This document shows, piece after piece, positions 53,901-62,521 of a DNA stretch of 64,000 nucleotides (positions within the stretch are counted from its first letter, which is position 1; each line of letters opens with the position of its first letter). Origin of the DNA: CAYSUS01 sp964434165 (GTDB taxonomy: Bacteria > Planctomycetota > Planctomycetia > Pirellulales > Thermoguttaceae). Under the pieces are notes generated by a model. It did not search any database, was not told the origin of the DNA, and worked only from the letters and a program-made list of their open reading frames with translations. The stretch spans positions 7,483 through 71,482 of the forward strand of contig CAYSUS010000032.1 of the NCBI GenBank assembly GCA_964434165.1. Direction: 5' to 3'. Position numbers and translations under genes: made by a program.

Positions 53901-54089
53901 TTCCCGGGCCGCGAGCTGGTCATCGAGACCGTGAACAACGCGCCGGAGAACTGCTACGTCCAGTCGGTCCGCTTCAACGGCAAGCCGATCACCCGGCCGT
54001 GGATCGCCGCGAAGGACCTCCTCGGCGGCGGCAGGCTGGTAATCGAGCTGGGACCCGAGCCCAACCACGAGTGGGGCACAGAAGAATAG
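50979..54089 (+). CDS. Secreted GH92 alpha-mannosidase with N-terminal CBM-like domain
   Basis: A 1,036-residue exported glycosidase. Signal peptide (about 1-32), then a beta-sandwich (about 33-195; WQIGQSDNDTREL ... FFVVGRSEA ... VDIQ-like) of the type found in PL4/rhamnogalacturonan-lyase C-termini, probably sugar-binding. The GH92 catalytic part (about 305-1030) has DWVDCMLGTANSRWMLYPGP then MPFSLVKLSPDNED, GFSHIHSWTLGG, and the Ca2+/catalytic GDEDQGQMGAWYVMSAMGLF (about 924-943). GH92 enzymes remove alpha-linked mannose with Ca2+ and inversion. ATG 50979. It follows the POT gene; a beta-helix gene is convergent. Confidence 0.93.
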   Translation: MRQPIRPLGVSLAVVVAALWVPLAAPLPVLAAPPTKTLWQIGQSDNDTRELALAPDGFSNIEGGGFFVVGRSEAKKDWPYAHPGPADRWAGEAARIFHIYFGLEEQPKGSCRLVIDLADTHKLRPPTLKIIVNGRSFAHATPPGGGDASIFGSPDKGREHRFSIDVQAGLLRAGLNEIRIVNAAKSWFLYDAVGFEAPPTAELAPAEGTLVRQVRLDPWLVRSGGKPWHEVAVTLVRVGGPGEVVLDMPGAKPVRKRVVPGEQEVRVLRPPVEAETAVDVSIREGERVIDTRKLVLRPSRERQPVDWVDCMLGTANSRWMLYPGPSMPFSLVKLSPDNEDHPKTWYKGGHDYTIENIAGFSHIHSWTLGGLLTVPTTGPLATKPGPQNEPDKGYRSRYRHATEEASPGYYAVTLDDYGVCAELTSTMRCGVQRYTFPKADEARVLFDLAIPTEYYVDVLGAEVRQKSATEIEGFCTQRCRYYSGGADVYTVHFAAELSKPMAEFGGWIDDRVIRGQKRIACGGDDPNVDIGAFAELSTSEGEQVILRTGISLVSVEQAWLNLKTEMKPFEGDFDKVRRHARETWNDLLGKIRIEGGTAAERTKFYTNFYRSYCARTTFSDVNGKYVDMYERVQQLENPDDAVLGCDAFWNTFWNLNQLWILVTPDVASQWVRSLLEIDRVGGWLPKGPAGVEYTSIMVASHEIALIVAAYQHGIRDFDVDHAWRAIQHIQTTPDQKHEGGGEVGNEKLADYMKHGFMPVEAGPVSNTLEFAYDDWCAAQLARALGKEDDYRYFMKRAENWRNVFDPRTGYARPRHRDGRWLDPFDPFHHKHYVEGNAWQYTWFVPHDVPALVEVLGREEFNRRLEEGFEKARPRFVSRYVNHGNQPNMQAAWLFNFSGKPWLTQYWVRRILDTYYGLGPVDGYPGDEDQGQMGAWYVMSAMGLFQMDGGCAVEPGYSLASPLFDRIAIRLDPEYFPGRELVIETVNNAPENCYVQSVRFNGKPITRPWIAAKDLLGGGRLVIELGPEPNHEWGTEE

Positions 54090-54285
54090 CACTTCGGCAC
54101 CCGCTCGCCTCTCTCGGCTGGCTCGAAGGCCCAGCCACGATCAGGCCGGGGCAGATCGCCCGTCAAAGCCCGAAGCGTTGGCGAGGGGGAGCCACCATCC
54201 GAGGCATCCCTCGCTCACGCGTCGCAGCTGCGATTGGTGGCGTCGCCTTGAGGTTCTTGACGTCCCTCGCTTACGCTTCGGGCTT

Positions 54286-56166
54286 TCACTGCACCGGCCA
54301 CACCTTCAATGTGTGTTCGCCGCCGTCGGGCAGCTCGAACGGGCCCGGCATCGGATGGTCGGCGCCCCGGGCGCGGCCGTGGTAGTCGGTGTCGAGCCGG
54401 TACGGCTGTCTGTCGGGCTGGAGGTAGGGCAGGTCGGGGACCTTGGCCTTGCCGAGCAAATCCGTCGTCACGATTCTCGCCGGTGCCTGCTGGGCCCACC
54501 CCTTGCCGAGCGTGATCTCGAGGTACACGCCCTCGGACTTCTCGACCACGCGCAAGCCGGGGTCGAAGTCGGGGAGCAGCAGCGGGGCCTTTTCCACCTG
54601 CGCCGGTTGGGCCTTGCCGAGGAAGACGTTGCCCTCCATGCGCGACGGCATCCCGGCCTTGTCATAACCCCGAAAGCCGCGATGGACCAGCAGGTTGTTC
54701 AGGAACCGGTCGTCGCCGCCGGGAATGTTGCGCAGGCCCGCGACGGCCGTCGAATGGGCCTCCATGTAAGGCGTGTCGCGGCGCAGCTCGCTATGGAACA
54801 GGATGCCATTGGCAAACAGGTTGTGTACGTAGGCCCCGCCCTGCGACACGTCGAGCACGCTGTGACGGGACTGCCAGTGGGATTTCGACTTGTCGTCGAA
54901 GCGCGAGAGGCAGAGGTTGTGATCGACCATGAACGGGCCGTGATTCACCTCGAAGAACAGGTCCTGGGTCCCGTCGTTGTCGTACAGCAGGTTGCGCGTG
55001 ACCCGCGCGCCCTGGGCCATCCAGTCGAGCCAGATGCCCCGCGAGGTCCGATAGATGCGGTTCCCGCGGATCTCCATGTCGATGGCGGCGTGGATCTTGA
55101 TGCCGGCCATCTCGGCGCCGGTGAACAGGCGCCGCACGTGGATGTCGTGGATGTCGTTATCCGTGATCCGGCTGAAGATCGCCCCCAGGCTGCCGACGAT
55201 GCCCGCCTGCTCGCAATGCGCGATGTGGTTGTGGCGCACCACGTGATGGCCGATGTTGTCCTTGGACCAGCCGTTTTTCAGGGCCCGCTCAATGGTCTTG
55301 ACGTAGCCTTCGGCCGAGTTCTGCGAGGTGTTGTCCCACCGGTCGCCGTACTTGCCGAGCGTGATGCCCACGCAGGTGGAGTAGCGCACGTCGTTGTTCT
55401 CGATGATCCAGCCCTTGCTCCAGTGCGTGCCGATCAGGCCGACCTGCTCGGCGGTGGGCGGGGCCCAGGGCGTGGCCGCGTGCATCATCGTCAGTCCGCG
55501 GACCGTGATGTAATTGACGCCCGGCTTGGCGGGATAGAAGACCGCGCGGCGGACGTTGATCTCCACGCACTCCTTGTTGGGGTCGACGCCGGGGAACTGG
55601 GCCCAGATCGTGGTGTCTTTCTCGCCCACCTCGGCGAACCACAGCGGCGCGTCGCCGGCCGGCTGCAGGACCTCGTCCTGCCTGGCGGCCTCGGTCAGCC
55701 AGTGGTCGTTGAGATAGACCGCGCCCGTGTGATGCTCGCGGCCCTTGGGGTTGAACCAGTCGCCCCGGATCACGTCGCTGAACGGGTTGAAATCGCCAAA
55801 TAGCGTGTTCGGCACGGTCGCCTTCCAGGTGTCGTGGCCCACCTTCTTCCAGCCCCGGACCACTTCGGAGCCTTTGATCACGACCTTCTCGCCCGGCGCG
55901 GGCTGATAGGTGATTCGCTTCTGGTCCGAGGTGCCGCCGCGCGGCGGCGCGACCCGCTCGCGGTAGGTGCCGGCGTGCACGGTCACGACGTCGCCCGGCT
56001 GCGCCAGCTCCGCGGCCCTGGAGATCGACCTGAGGGGCCGCTCCGCGCTTCCGTCGCTGCGGTCATCCCCCGTCACCGCGACATGATACTCCCGCGCCGC
56101 CGCCTCCGAAGCCGTCATCGCGAGCACGGTCAGGGCAATTGCCGCTATCACGGTCTGCGTTCTCAT
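54286..56166 (-). CDS. Secreted right-handed beta-helix protein (DUF1565-type)
   Basis: A 626-residue protein with a signal peptide (about 1-27, ...ASEAAA). It begins the mature part with the DUF1565 opening YHVAVTGDDRSDGSAERPLRSISRAAELAQPGDVVTVHAGTYRERV and continues as parallel beta-helix coils with N/D stacks (IIENNDVRYSTCVGITLG, HHVVRHNHIAHCEQAGIVG, RITDNDIHDIHVRRLF, MEIRGNRIYRTSRGI). Such proteins are often polysaccharide lyases or hydrolases; no catalytic residues can be assigned. ATG 56166 starts the signal peptide. Divergent from the HEAT-LamG gene. Confidence 0.88.
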   Translation of the reverse strand: MRTQTVIAAIALTVLAMTASEAAAREYHVAVTGDDRSDGSAERPLRSISRAAELAQPGDVVTVHAGTYRERVAPPRGGTSDQKRITYQPAPGEKVVIKGSEVVRGWKKVGHDTWKATVPNTLFGDFNPFSDVIRGDWFNPKGREHHTGAVYLNDHWLTEAARQDEVLQPAGDAPLWFAEVGEKDTTIWAQFPGVDPNKECVEINVRRAVFYPAKPGVNYITVRGLTMMHAATPWAPPTAEQVGLIGTHWSKGWIIENNDVRYSTCVGITLGKYGDRWDNTSQNSAEGYVKTIERALKNGWSKDNIGHHVVRHNHIAHCEQAGIVGSLGAIFSRITDNDIHDIHVRRLFTGAEMAGIKIHAAIDMEIRGNRIYRTSRGIWLDWMAQGARVTRNLLYDNDGTQDLFFEVNHGPFMVDHNLCLSRFDDKSKSHWQSRHSVLDVSQGGAYVHNLFANGILFHSELRRDTPYMEAHSTAVAGLRNIPGGDDRFLNNLLVHRGFRGYDKAGMPSRMEGNVFLGKAQPAQVEKAPLLLPDFDPGLRVVEKSEGVYLEITLGKGWAQQAPARIVTTDLLGKAKVPDLPYLQPDRQPYRLDTDYHGRARGADHPMPGPFELPDGGEHTLKVWPVQ

Positions 56167-56338
56167 CGGTTGGATCTCCTTGTGGTCGAGAGGCAGCACC
56201 TGTCCCCAGCGGAGAGCCATTGTACACCAACGGCGGCGCACGGTCGCGGGAGCCGGGCGGACTCCCTCCAGGACCATTGCACGTTCGTCCGCGGTACAAT
56301 AGGATCGATACGCCGTGACGCACCTTGGAGAGACCGCC

Positions 56339-57814
56339 ATGAATGCCCTCGCCTGCGCGCTCGTCGTTTTCGCCGCCTCGGACTCCGCCTCGCCCGCTCA
56401 TGGCTCGGGCCTGCCGCCGGCCGCGGCCGACTTGAGAAGCGACGTGACGGCGGTCCGCGCGGAGGCGGCGCGCCGGCTGGGCGAGTCCGGCGAGAAGGCC
56501 GCCGTGCCATCGCTGATCGATGCCTTGCGCGACCCGCAGCCCATTGTGCGCCGCGCCGCGGCCCGGGCGTTGGGGCAGATCAAGGACGGCACGGCGGCGG
56601 ACGCCCTCCGTGAGGCCCTGGGCGATGCGGACGCGAACGTCCGCGCGGGCGCCGCCTACGCCCTGGGCGAGATCAAGGATCCCCGCGCCGCCGCCAGGCT
56701 GGTCGAGGCCCTGGGCGATCCGGCCTGGGCGGTCCGCGATCAGGCCGCCTGGGCCCTGCGCGAGATCGCCGATCCCCAGACCGCCCGGACGCTGATCGCC
56801 TCGCTCAAGCAGCAGCGCGCCGACGCGGAGCAGGTCGTCTGGATTCTCGGGCGCCTCGATCCGGAACGCGCGGCCGCCTCCTTCGCCGGGCTGCTGGAGG
56901 ACAACGAGCCGGGCGTGCGACGCCGGGCGATCGAGGCGCTGGCGATGCTCAGAACCGAAGCGGCCTTCGAGCCGCTTCTCGCGGCACTGGGCGATGGCGA
57001 CGCGGCCGTGCGCCGCGCCGCGGTCGAGGCCCTCGGCAAGCTCGGCGACGCGCGGGCGAAGAAGCCGCTCCGGCAGCTCGTTGCCCGCGAGAACGACCCG
57101 GCCGTGGGCGAGGTCGCCCGGGCCGCGCTCGCTGAGCTGTCGTTCGAGAAGCACCTGGCGGCCCACTGGTCGTTCGACGGGGACGACGGCAAGATCGCCC
57201 GGGACGTCACCGGCCGCGGCAACGACGGCCAGATCGTCGGCTGTACGCCCGCCCAAGGCAAGGTGGGCCGCGCTTTGCGGTTCGCCGAGGGCGAGTATGT
57301 CGAGCTGGGTAAGCCAGGCGGGCTCCCGATCGCCCAGCGGCCGTTCACCGTGATGGCCTGGACAAAGACCGACGCGGCCGACGGCGTGGTCGTCGCCCGG
57401 GGCGGGGCGTTCTGCGGGTATTCGCTCTACGTGAAGGACGGCACGGCCCGTTTCGGCATCCACCGCGAGGAGGACGGTCCCGGCTCCATCGCCGCGGCCC
57501 GCGAGAAGCTGCCCGGCGGCTGGGTCCACCTGGCCGGCGTCGTGCGCGACGACCGCATCGAGCTCTACGTGAACGGCAAGCTGGCCGCGTCGGAGAAAAC
57601 GGCCGGCTATGTCCCCAGCAACTGCGGGCAGGGCATGGCGATCGGCTTCGACACCGGCAACAGCCCGGCCGAGATCACCGATCCCTTCCAGGGGATCATC
57701 GACGAGGTCAAGGTCTATCATGCGGCGCTGAGCGAGGACGAGATCGCGGAGGCCGGCCAGGTGCCGAGCTCGAAAGGCGGCCCTCGCAACGAAACGGAAC
57801 CGGCCCCGCCTTGA
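56339..57814 (+). CDS. Secreted HEAT-repeat and LamG fusion protein
   Basis: A 491-residue exported protein. After a signal peptide (about 1-22), about seven HEAT-type units (35-265), each like VPSLIDALRDPQPIVRRAAARALGQIK, form an armadillo-like solenoid for protein binding; PBS-lyase HEAT repeats are similar. Then a LamG domain (about 270-480: AHWSFDGDDGKIARDVTGRG ... PFTVMAWTKTD ... ELYVNGKLAASEKTAG ... IIDEVKVYHAALSEDEI) for carbohydrate or protein binding. Ribosome site GGAG 8 bp before ATG. A TACAAT box is 38 bp upstream. Likely works with the neighbouring exported proteins, by context only. Confidence 0.85.
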   Translation: MNALACALVVFAASDSASPAHGSGLPPAAADLRSDVTAVRAEAARRLGESGEKAAVPSLIDALRDPQPIVRRAAARALGQIKDGTAADALREALGDADANVRAGAAYALGEIKDPRAAARLVEALGDPAWAVRDQAAWALREIADPQTARTLIASLKQQRADAEQVVWILGRLDPERAAASFAGLLEDNEPGVRRRAIEALAMLRTEAAFEPLLAALGDGDAAVRRAAVEALGKLGDARAKKPLRQLVARENDPAVGEVARAALAELSFEKHLAAHWSFDGDDGKIARDVTGRGNDGQIVGCTPAQGKVGRALRFAEGEYVELGKPGGLPIAQRPFTVMAWTKTDAADGVVVARGGAFCGYSLYVKDGTARFGIHREEDGPGSIAAAREKLPGGWVHLAGVVRDDRIELYVNGKLAASEKTAGYVPSNCGQGMAIGFDTGNSPAEITDPFQGIIDEVKVYHAALSEDEIAEAGQVPSSKGGPRNETEPAPP

Positions 57815-57906
57815 ATGGCACAGAGGCCGAACTGCGCCACAAGTCGTGTGCGGACGGACGACGCCCGCTCCTTCGCATGAGTCGCTTGCGGGCGTCTGCG
57901 AGAAGA

Positions 57907-57935
57907 ATGACAGCGGGGCGGGCAGCAGGTACAAT
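57907..57935 (+). promoter_or_regulatory. Candidate promoter for the PQQ-propeller gene
   Basis: ATGACA (57907..57912) and TACAAT (57930..57935), 17-bp spacing; five of six matches for both boxes. About 98 bp before ATG 58034. Confidence 0.5.
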
Positions 57936-58033
57936 CCGGCGTGGAGCAGTAGCCTGCGCGACGCCCCGCGAGTCGCGGGCCTTCCGGCGACGCGCTCGAA
58001 CGAACTTGAAACGGAAGATGTGACAGCGGAACC

Positions 58034-61000
58034 ATGAGCCTTCGCCTCAAGCCATCCCTCCCTGCGTGCGTGCTGCTTGGCGTCCTCGTTTCCCGCGCAG
58101 TCACCGCGCCCGCCGCGGGCCAGACTGGGCAAGCGCCGACCGGCGACGCGTCGCTCGAGGTAGCGGCGAAGATGCTCGAGGCGGGCGACTGCCCCGGCGG
58201 CCTTGCCGTGGTGATCTCGGACGCTGACGCCGCCCTGGCCACGGCGATCGCCCGCCAGGCGGGCTTCATCGTCCAAGGCCTTTGCAGGAACGTGGACCTT
58301 CGCGATCGCGCCCGCAAGACGGTGCGCCGGGCCGGTCTCTCCGGGCGTGTCTCGGCCGACGTGCTGCCCGAGGGGCGGCTCCCGTACGTCGATCGTCTCA
58401 TCAACCTGGTCGTGATCGAGTCGCCGGCGGCCGTCGGAGAGAAGCGGATCGCGGCCGAGGAGATCGCCCGCGTGCTCGCGCCGCTGGGCACGGCGATTCT
58501 CGCCACCGCCCCGGCCAGCGGCGACGCCACGGCTGCGGACATCGAATCGCTCAAGAAGAAGCTCTTCGCCGCGGGCCTGGAAGAGGTCGCCGTGGTCACC
58601 ACCGGCGACGGGCGAAGCGCCCAAGGCTGGCTCTGCCTGCGCAAGCCCTGGCCCAAGGACATCGACGAGTGGACGCACTACCTACACGGCGCCGACGGCA
58701 ACCCGGTCGCGCGGGACCGCGTGGTGGCCCCGCCGGAGCACTACCAGTGGATCGCCGGGCCGATGTGGCAGCGATCGCACGAGACTGATTCGAGCGTGAG
58801 CACGGTGGTCACGGCGCGGGGCCGGCTGTTCTACATCGTGGACGAGGCCCCCATCAGCCTGGCCGGCCAGCACGACCTGCCCGACAAGTGGTGCCTGGCC
58901 GCGCGCGACGCCTTCAACGGCGTGCTGCTGTGGAAGGTGCCGATCCGCCGCTGGGGCTGGCGCGAGTGGAAGCCCTCGTGGTTCAACACGCGGCCCGGGG
59001 ACGTCCCGCTGAACATCCAGAAGCGGCTGGTCGCGGTGGGCGACCGGGTGTACGCCACGCTCGGCTACCGCGCCCCGGTCACACAGCTCGACGCGCGCTC
59101 GGGCGAGATCCTCCAGACCTACGAAGGCACGGACCCGACCGGAGAGATCCTCGTCCTGGACGGGACGCTGCTGGCCTCGGTCTTCGAGCGCGGCGGAGTG
59201 CGCGTCGTCGCGGTCGATACCCGAAGCGGCGAGCGCAAGTGGGCCAGCGAGAAGACCTACCGCGGCAGCACCGTCGATTACGTCAAGTGGAAGGCGATGC
59301 GCGGGGCCACCGAGCCGGCCAGGCTCGATCCGGCGGCGAACATGGCCGCCGCTGGCGACACGGTGGCCCTGATCGACGGCGCGGAGATCGTCTGCCTCGA
59401 CCTCGGCTCGGGCAAGGAGAAGGCCCGGTGCGCGTTTCCCACGGTCGAGGCCGACCTGACGGCCGGCGGCATCTCCTCGCAGGGCAAGCTCTGGGTCGGC
59501 ACGATGATCGTCGCCGACGGCGTGGTCCTCCACGCCAGCCCCAACCAGCTCGCGGCCTTCGACGCCGACTCGGGCGAGCTGCTCTGGAATCACCCCAAAC
59601 GCTACATCGGCCACCTGTGGTACGAGTGGAAGGACGTGTTCGTCATCGACGGGCTGGTCTGGACCTGGGGCGCGGACCTCGTGCAGGAGACCTTCGGCAT
59701 CGGCGGAGGGCGCAAGCAGCGCACGCAGATGCCGACCAACGTGTACGGCTACGACCTGAAGACGGGCGAGGTACGCCGCACCGTGCCGCTGGGCGTGATC
59801 TTCAAGACCCACCACCATCACCGCTGCTATCGCAATAAGGCCACGCTCCGCTACATCCTGGCCAGCCGCCGCGGCACGGAGTACGTCGACCTCGCGGAAG
59901 GAGAGCACACGGTGCACAACTGGGTCCGGGGTACGTGCCACGTGGGCATGATGCCGGCCAACGGCCTGCAATACGCCCCGCCGCACCCATGCCAGTGCTA
60001 TATCGAGGAGAAGCTCAGCGGGTTCAACGCCCTGGCTCCTGCGCGGAAGCGTACACTGGCAGGCAAGCTGCCCGTGGCACCCGGTCTGCCGCGCCTGCAC
60101 GAAGGCCCGGCCCATGGCAAGGTTGCCGCGACCTCGAGGTCCAGGGCCGCGTCGTCGGAGGATTGGCCCACCTTCCGCCACGACGCCGGTCGGACCGGCT
60201 CGGTCGAGACCCGCGTGCCGGACGATTTGACCCGGCTGTGGCGAGTCAAGGTCGGGGTCAAGGTCTCCGCGCCCGTCGCGGTGGACGGCAAGCTCTACGT
60301 GGCCCTGATCGACGAGCACCACGTGGCCTGCCTCGACGCCGCGCACGGGAGCAAACGGTGGGAATTCGTCGCCGGCGCGCGGGTCGATTCGCCCCCCACC
60401 TGGCACCGGGGCACGGTGCTGTTCGGCTCGGCCGACGGCTGCGTTTACTGCCTCCGCGCCGAGGACGGGGCGCTGGTATGGCGGTTCCGCGCCGCGCCCG
60501 AGGACCGGCGCATGGCCGCCTTCGGCCAGATCGAATCGACCTGGCCCGTGCACGGAAGCGTGCTGGTGCAAGGCGGCAAGGTCTATTTCGCGGCCGGCCG
60601 GGCATCGCAGCTCGACGGGGGCATTCACCTGTACGCGCTCGACGCGGCGACCGGCGAGCAACTCGCCCACCGCAACCTGCACGGGCCCGATTACAGGGTT
60701 GACGGCCAGGGCAAGCTGGTCCTGCGCCAGGGCGAGCTGCCGCCCGAGGCCGACAGGCAGCCGCCTTTCAACGACAACTACCGCCTGCCGCTGGGCACGC
60801 TGCCCGACCTGCTCCAGGGCGACGGCGAGCGCGTGTTCATGCGCTCCGCGGCGTTCGACGCGAATCTCAACCCGGTCCCGGGCAAGGCCCCGATCTCCGT
60901 CCCCTCCGGGATGCTCGAGGGAACGTACTTCAAGCGCGTGCCCTGGAGCTACGGCGAGTCGGGCTACGCGCGTCTGCTGGTCCACGACGAGCGCTGCGTG

Positions 61001-61393
61001 TACTGCGTGCGCCAGTTCGACAGCCTCCGCGGCCTCGATCCGACCGTGTACTTCACGCCCGGCGACAAGGGCTATCTGCTGTTCGCCAAGGGGACGGAGG
61101 CACGCAGGGACAACTGGTCGGAGCGGATTCGCGTGCGGATCCGCACGATGGTGCTCACGCCCGGGCGGCTCTACGCGGCCGGCCCACCCGACGTGCTTGA
61201 TCCCAAGGACCCGCTGGGCGCGTTCGAGGGCCGCAAGGGAGGGTTGCTTTACACTATCAACGCCCAGTCGGGCGAGCGCCTCGCCGAGCACGCGCTCGAC
61301 AGCCCGCCCGTGTTCAACGGCGCGGCCGCGGCGGAGGGTCGGCTCTACGTGGCCGAGGAGGACGGGAGCATCGCGTGTTTCGGGGGGCGATAA
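58034..61393 (+). CDS. Secreted methyltransferase-like plus PQQ beta-propeller protein
   Basis: A 1,119-residue exported protein. The signal peptide (about 1-30) is followed by a class I methyltransferase-like Rossmann region (about 45-205: GLAVVISDADAALATAIARQ, VSADVLPEGRLPYVDRLINLVV, then LGTAILATAP), degenerate at the SAM loop (no GxGxG). Two PQQ-binding-like propellers follow (about 205-650 and 690-1115), with repeats such as VAVGDRVYATLGYRAPVTQLDARSG and PVAVDGKLYVALIDEHHVACLDAAHG. The join (about 640-690) has many Cys/His. PQQ-type propellers can carry PQQ or act as scaffolds. The combination is of a type I associate with planctomycete secreted proteins. Confidence 0.85.
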   Translation: MSLRLKPSLPACVLLGVLVSRAVTAPAAGQTGQAPTGDASLEVAAKMLEAGDCPGGLAVVISDADAALATAIARQAGFIVQGLCRNVDLRDRARKTVRRAGLSGRVSADVLPEGRLPYVDRLINLVVIESPAAVGEKRIAAEEIARVLAPLGTAILATAPASGDATAADIESLKKKLFAAGLEEVAVVTTGDGRSAQGWLCLRKPWPKDIDEWTHYLHGADGNPVARDRVVAPPEHYQWIAGPMWQRSHETDSSVSTVVTARGRLFYIVDEAPISLAGQHDLPDKWCLAARDAFNGVLLWKVPIRRWGWREWKPSWFNTRPGDVPLNIQKRLVAVGDRVYATLGYRAPVTQLDARSGEILQTYEGTDPTGEILVLDGTLLASVFERGGVRVVAVDTRSGERKWASEKTYRGSTVDYVKWKAMRGATEPARLDPAANMAAAGDTVALIDGAEIVCLDLGSGKEKARCAFPTVEADLTAGGISSQGKLWVGTMIVADGVVLHASPNQLAAFDADSGELLWNHPKRYIGHLWYEWKDVFVIDGLVWTWGADLVQETFGIGGGRKQRTQMPTNVYGYDLKTGEVRRTVPLGVIFKTHHHHRCYRNKATLRYILASRRGTEYVDLAEGEHTVHNWVRGTCHVGMMPANGLQYAPPHPCQCYIEEKLSGFNALAPARKRTLAGKLPVAPGLPRLHEGPAHGKVAATSRSRAASSEDWPTFRHDAGRTGSVETRVPDDLTRLWRVKVGVKVSAPVAVDGKLYVALIDEHHVACLDAAHGSKRWEFVAGARVDSPPTWHRGTVLFGSADGCVYCLRAEDGALVWRFRAAPEDRRMAAFGQIESTWPVHGSVLVQGGKVYFAAGRASQLDGGIHLYALDAATGEQLAHRNLHGPDYRVDGQGKLVLRQGELPPEADRQPPFNDNYRLPLGTLPDLLQGDGERVFMRSAAFDANLNPVPGKAPISVPSGMLEGTYFKRVPWSYGESGYARLLVHDERCVYCVRQFDSLRGLDPTVYFTPGDKGYLLFAKGTEARRDNWSERIRVRIRTMVLTPGRLYAAGPPDVLDPKDPLGAFEGRKGGLLYTINAQSGERLAEHALDSPPVFNGAAAAEGRLYVAEEDGSIACFGGR

Positions 61394-61493
61394 CGCGGCA
61401 CCGGGCTTCCGACGCGGGGTACGCCAGACGCACGACAACGGGGATCGCCGATGCCTCGGCAGATGGCATCTTCACGGACCCAGCCCCGGCCGC

Positions 61494-62129
61494 TCATCCC
61501 GGCCGGCGCCGCCGGGCCGCGACGGCAGCGCCGAGCAGCGCCAGGACCGTCCACACTGCCGTGGCCGAAGGCTCGGGCACCTGCCCGACACCCAGCACCC
61601 GGATCTCGTTCAGGCCGCCGCCCCGCGGTCCCTTTGGCTCGTGGAAGCTGTCCACGTGGAAACGAACGAAGCGGGCCTCGCGGTCGGGGACGTCGAAGGC
61701 CAGAATCTCGATCGGGTCGTCCACGTCGAAGGGAAGCACGCCGGTGAGGACCGTGTCGAAGACCGCGCCGTCCACGGACAGGTCGATGTGGAAGTCCTTG
61801 GTCGCCCGATCATCGAACGAGCGGTTGTGCGTGTTCTGAAGCTCGAAGGCCGTGATGAGGCGGATCGCTTCCAGGTCCACGGTGAAGAAACCCGTCTGGC
61901 GGTCCGGGGTAAGCCAGAACGACCAGTCCCCCGCGGTGCCGGTGTCGTTGAGCCGGCCATCGACGACGTTGTCGAAGGGGAAGACCTCGCCGCGAACTCC
62001 GTCGAAGAACCCGCTTCCGGTGACGGGCCGGCCCAGGGCGAGATTCGTCGGGGCCGCGCTGGTCGCGGGGATCGAGGCGGTCATCCAGGCAACGGCGCCG
62101 AGGCCGACGAGAAGGTTGCGAAGAGACAC
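61494..62129 (-). CDS. Secreted discoidin (F5/8 type C)-like protein with PEP-CTERM tail
   Basis: A 211-residue protein from GTG 62129. GGAGGGG lies 9 bp upstream of this start, and it gives a clean signal peptide (SLRNLLVGLGAVAWMTASIPATSAA); a TTG start at 62189 would bury it. The domain (about 28-180, LALGRPVTGSGFFDGV...VVDGRLNDTGTAGDWSFWLT...DLEAIRLITAFELQNTH) is a coagulation-factor 5/8 type C (discoidin) fold, usually binding sugars or lipids. It ends VPEPSATAVWTVLALLGA + AVAARRRRPG, a PEP-CTERM sorting tail: PEP, hydrophobic helix, Arg-rich end. Minus-strand gene between the PQQ protein and the GT9 gene. Confidence 0.85.
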   Translation of the reverse strand: MSLRNLLVGLGAVAWMTASIPATSAAPTNLALGRPVTGSGFFDGVRGEVFPFDNVVDGRLNDTGTAGDWSFWLTPDRQTGFFTVDLEAIRLITAFELQNTHNRSFDDRATKDFHIDLSVDGAVFDTVLTGVLPFDVDDPIEILAFDVPDREARFVRFHVDSFHEPKGPRGGGLNEIRVLGVGQVPEPSATAVWTVLALLGAAVAARRRRPG

Positions 62130-62521
62130 GGGCGAGACCCCTCCATTGGCAAAGCCGTTGCTGATCCCTTTCGCCGAGCCTCGACTCAACCTGCGCTACG
62201 TCCCGGGAAAGCACACGGGGTGGGAGGAGAAGGAGCCCCGGACAGCACCTAGCGGCATTGTTGGGCCTCGCAAAGCCGCGTGTCAATAACCTGAAAGTAG
62301 GGCCGAAGCTCGCTGGAACCGGATCGCCGCACAAGGCCGGTCGCTCAAGCAAGTCGAGACAGCAGAGAGGCGGGGCGCGCCCCAGGCAGGCTCCCCCGGA
62401 TCGCAATCGGCCGCCGACCCCCTGCCGCCGCCGGGCCGGACGAGGAAGGTGTGTCAACATCTGCCTCGAAACCCGATTGGCTTTGTCGGGATTCGACGGC
62501 CTGCGGGAGCCAAGGACCGAC
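62130..62521. other. Upstream region of the discoidin gene
   Basis: 392 bp between the GT9 stop and the discoidin start on the minus strand. It holds the candidate promoter at 62257..62286 and the strong GGAGGGG ribosome site; nothing else supported. Confidence 0.5.
62257..62286 (-). promoter_or_regulatory. Candidate promoter for the discoidin PEP-CTERM gene
   Basis: On the minus strand perfect TTGACA (62286..62281), then AACAAT (62262..62257) with an 18-bp spacer, about 128 bp before the GTG start. The -10 matches four of six. Confidence 0.45.

Noticed and set aside
56063..58678. 871-codon minus-strand frame across three genes
   Set aside because: Spans the HEAT-LamG gene and the neighbouring gene ends in the wrong frame with no motif.
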